Positions 63,589 to 64,000 of a stretch of DNA of 64,000 bases are shown piece after piece. This stretch comes from Methanoculleus sp. (lineage in GTDB: Archaea > Halobacteriota > Methanomicrobia > Methanomicrobiales > Methanoculleaceae), in the NCBI GenBank assembly GCA_018433835.1, contig JAHDQM010000040.1:22486-86485 (forward strand). The letters are read 5' to 3'. Numbering within the stretch: the first letter of the stretch is position 1; every line of letters starts with the position of its first letter. Made by a program: the position numbers and the translations under genes. The notes beneath the pieces were generated by a model that saw only the letters and a program-made list of their open reading frames with translations, was not told where the DNA came from and ran no database searches.

Positions 63589-64000
63589 TCAGAGCGGGAT
63601 CTTCTTAAAGCCGAGGTTCCTGTACTGGCCGTTGTGTTCTTCAAAGACCGGTTTCCCGACGAAGAACGTGTAGATCTCGTCTGCCTTCTCCTCCGGATCG
63701 ATGTCGGCGAACCGGTCGGGGTACAGGGTCTTCCCGATGAAGTAGGCGTCGGCAAGTATGGTCTCGTAGTTCACGCTGTAGTAATTGTATGGGAGGACGC
63801 CGTAGACCCTGCCTTCTTTTGCGGCGGCGAGGCCCTGGAGCGCGGGGTCGGTCTTCAGTTCCCCGATTGCGCCGTCGTTCTCCAGCTGGATCGTGCCGAG
63901 GTCGATGAAGATGTACTCAGGATCCCAGTCGACGAGCGCCTCTTTCGCGACGTCGGCATGCGCGGTGCCGAGTCCTGCGGCGGCGTTCTTCGCGTGCACC
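63589..64000 (-). CDS. ABC transporter substrate-binding protein, C-terminal part
   Basis: The gene runs off the right edge; 137 codons are visible. The end of a periplasmic-binding-protein fold is seen: DPEYIFIDLGT, LAAAKEGRVYGVLPYN and a short tail. It should carry an iron complex or cobamide to the permease encoded next. Substrate cannot be told without the N-terminal half. Confidence 0.88.
   Translation of the reverse strand, partial: VHAKNAAAGLGTAHADVAKEALVDWDPEYIFIDLGTIQLENDGAIGELKTDPALQGLAAAKEGRVYGVLPYNYYSVNYETILADAYFIGKTLYPDRFADIDPEEKADEIYTFFVGKPVFEEHNGQYRNLGFKKIPL

Overview
The window looks like chromosome of a GC-rich methanogenic archaeon of the Methanomicrobiales, probably Methanoculleus or a close relative. 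The evidence is the archaeal core gene set: group II chaperonin (thermosome), single-strand binding protein RPA, eIF-1A, deoxyhypusine synthase, TiaS, Trm5, CTP-dependent riboflavin kinase and the archaeal mevalonate enzymes. An FmdE-family protein points to methanogenesis. Genes are tightly packed with many ATGA overlaps, and several promoters sit where the transcript would be leaderless. The genus call is inference from gene content and style; no search was run.

Layout. 1-8.7 kb is a surface polysaccharide cluster (nucleotide-sugar dehydrogenase end, two glycosyltransferases, a GT-C-like membrane protein, a pyruvyltransferase-like protein, an FrhB-like Fe-S protein and a flippase) with an AT-rich insert around 1.5-4.25 kb. 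8.7-12 kb is eroded accessory DNA with a HicAB module carrying an extra leading gene, a RelE/RHH pair and repeat fragments. 12-21 kb holds envelope and housekeeping genes, an IS605-type remnant and a gene interrupted by TAA. 21-25.3 kb has eIF-1A and a six-gene lipoprotein/pilin-like operon. 25.5-38 kb is metabolic: FmdE, HisG, HMG-CoA reductase, Trm5, an HTH-HMG-CoA synthase-thiolase-DUF35 operon, riboflavin genes and a resolvase-fold DNA-binding protein. 38-48.7 kb is core information processing: RPA and its partner, CbiZ, PyrF, deoxyhypusine synthase, TiaS and the thermosome. 49-52.9 kb has two tandem histidine kinases, followed by lysyl-tRNA synthetase. 54.6-59.8 kb is an accessory set of secreted and lipid-anchored proteins. 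60-64 kb has a type 4 uracil-DNA glycosylase, a Nudix hydrolase and an iron/cobalamin-type ABC importer running off the edge.

The most unusual finding is at 55-60 kb. Two transcription units, one for a C39-like secreted peptidase and one for an unknown secreted protein plus two paralogous lipoproteins, begin with duplicated leaders of about 160 nt. In both leaders one strand segment can pair either with an upstream partner (9 bp) or with the Shine-Dalgarno sequence itself (6 bp). Nothing differs between the two copies in these pairing elements or their spacing. The same promoter motif occurs a third time at about 38.7 kb, in front of a small membrane-protein gene that carries a one-base frameshift. 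Other notable points are an HTH regulator apparently controlling the mevalonate operon through paired 9-bp sites around its TATA box, an eIF-1A gene with no in-frame canonical start codon, a family of dispersed imperfect palindromic repeats, and a large G-rich palindrome at 32.3 kb.
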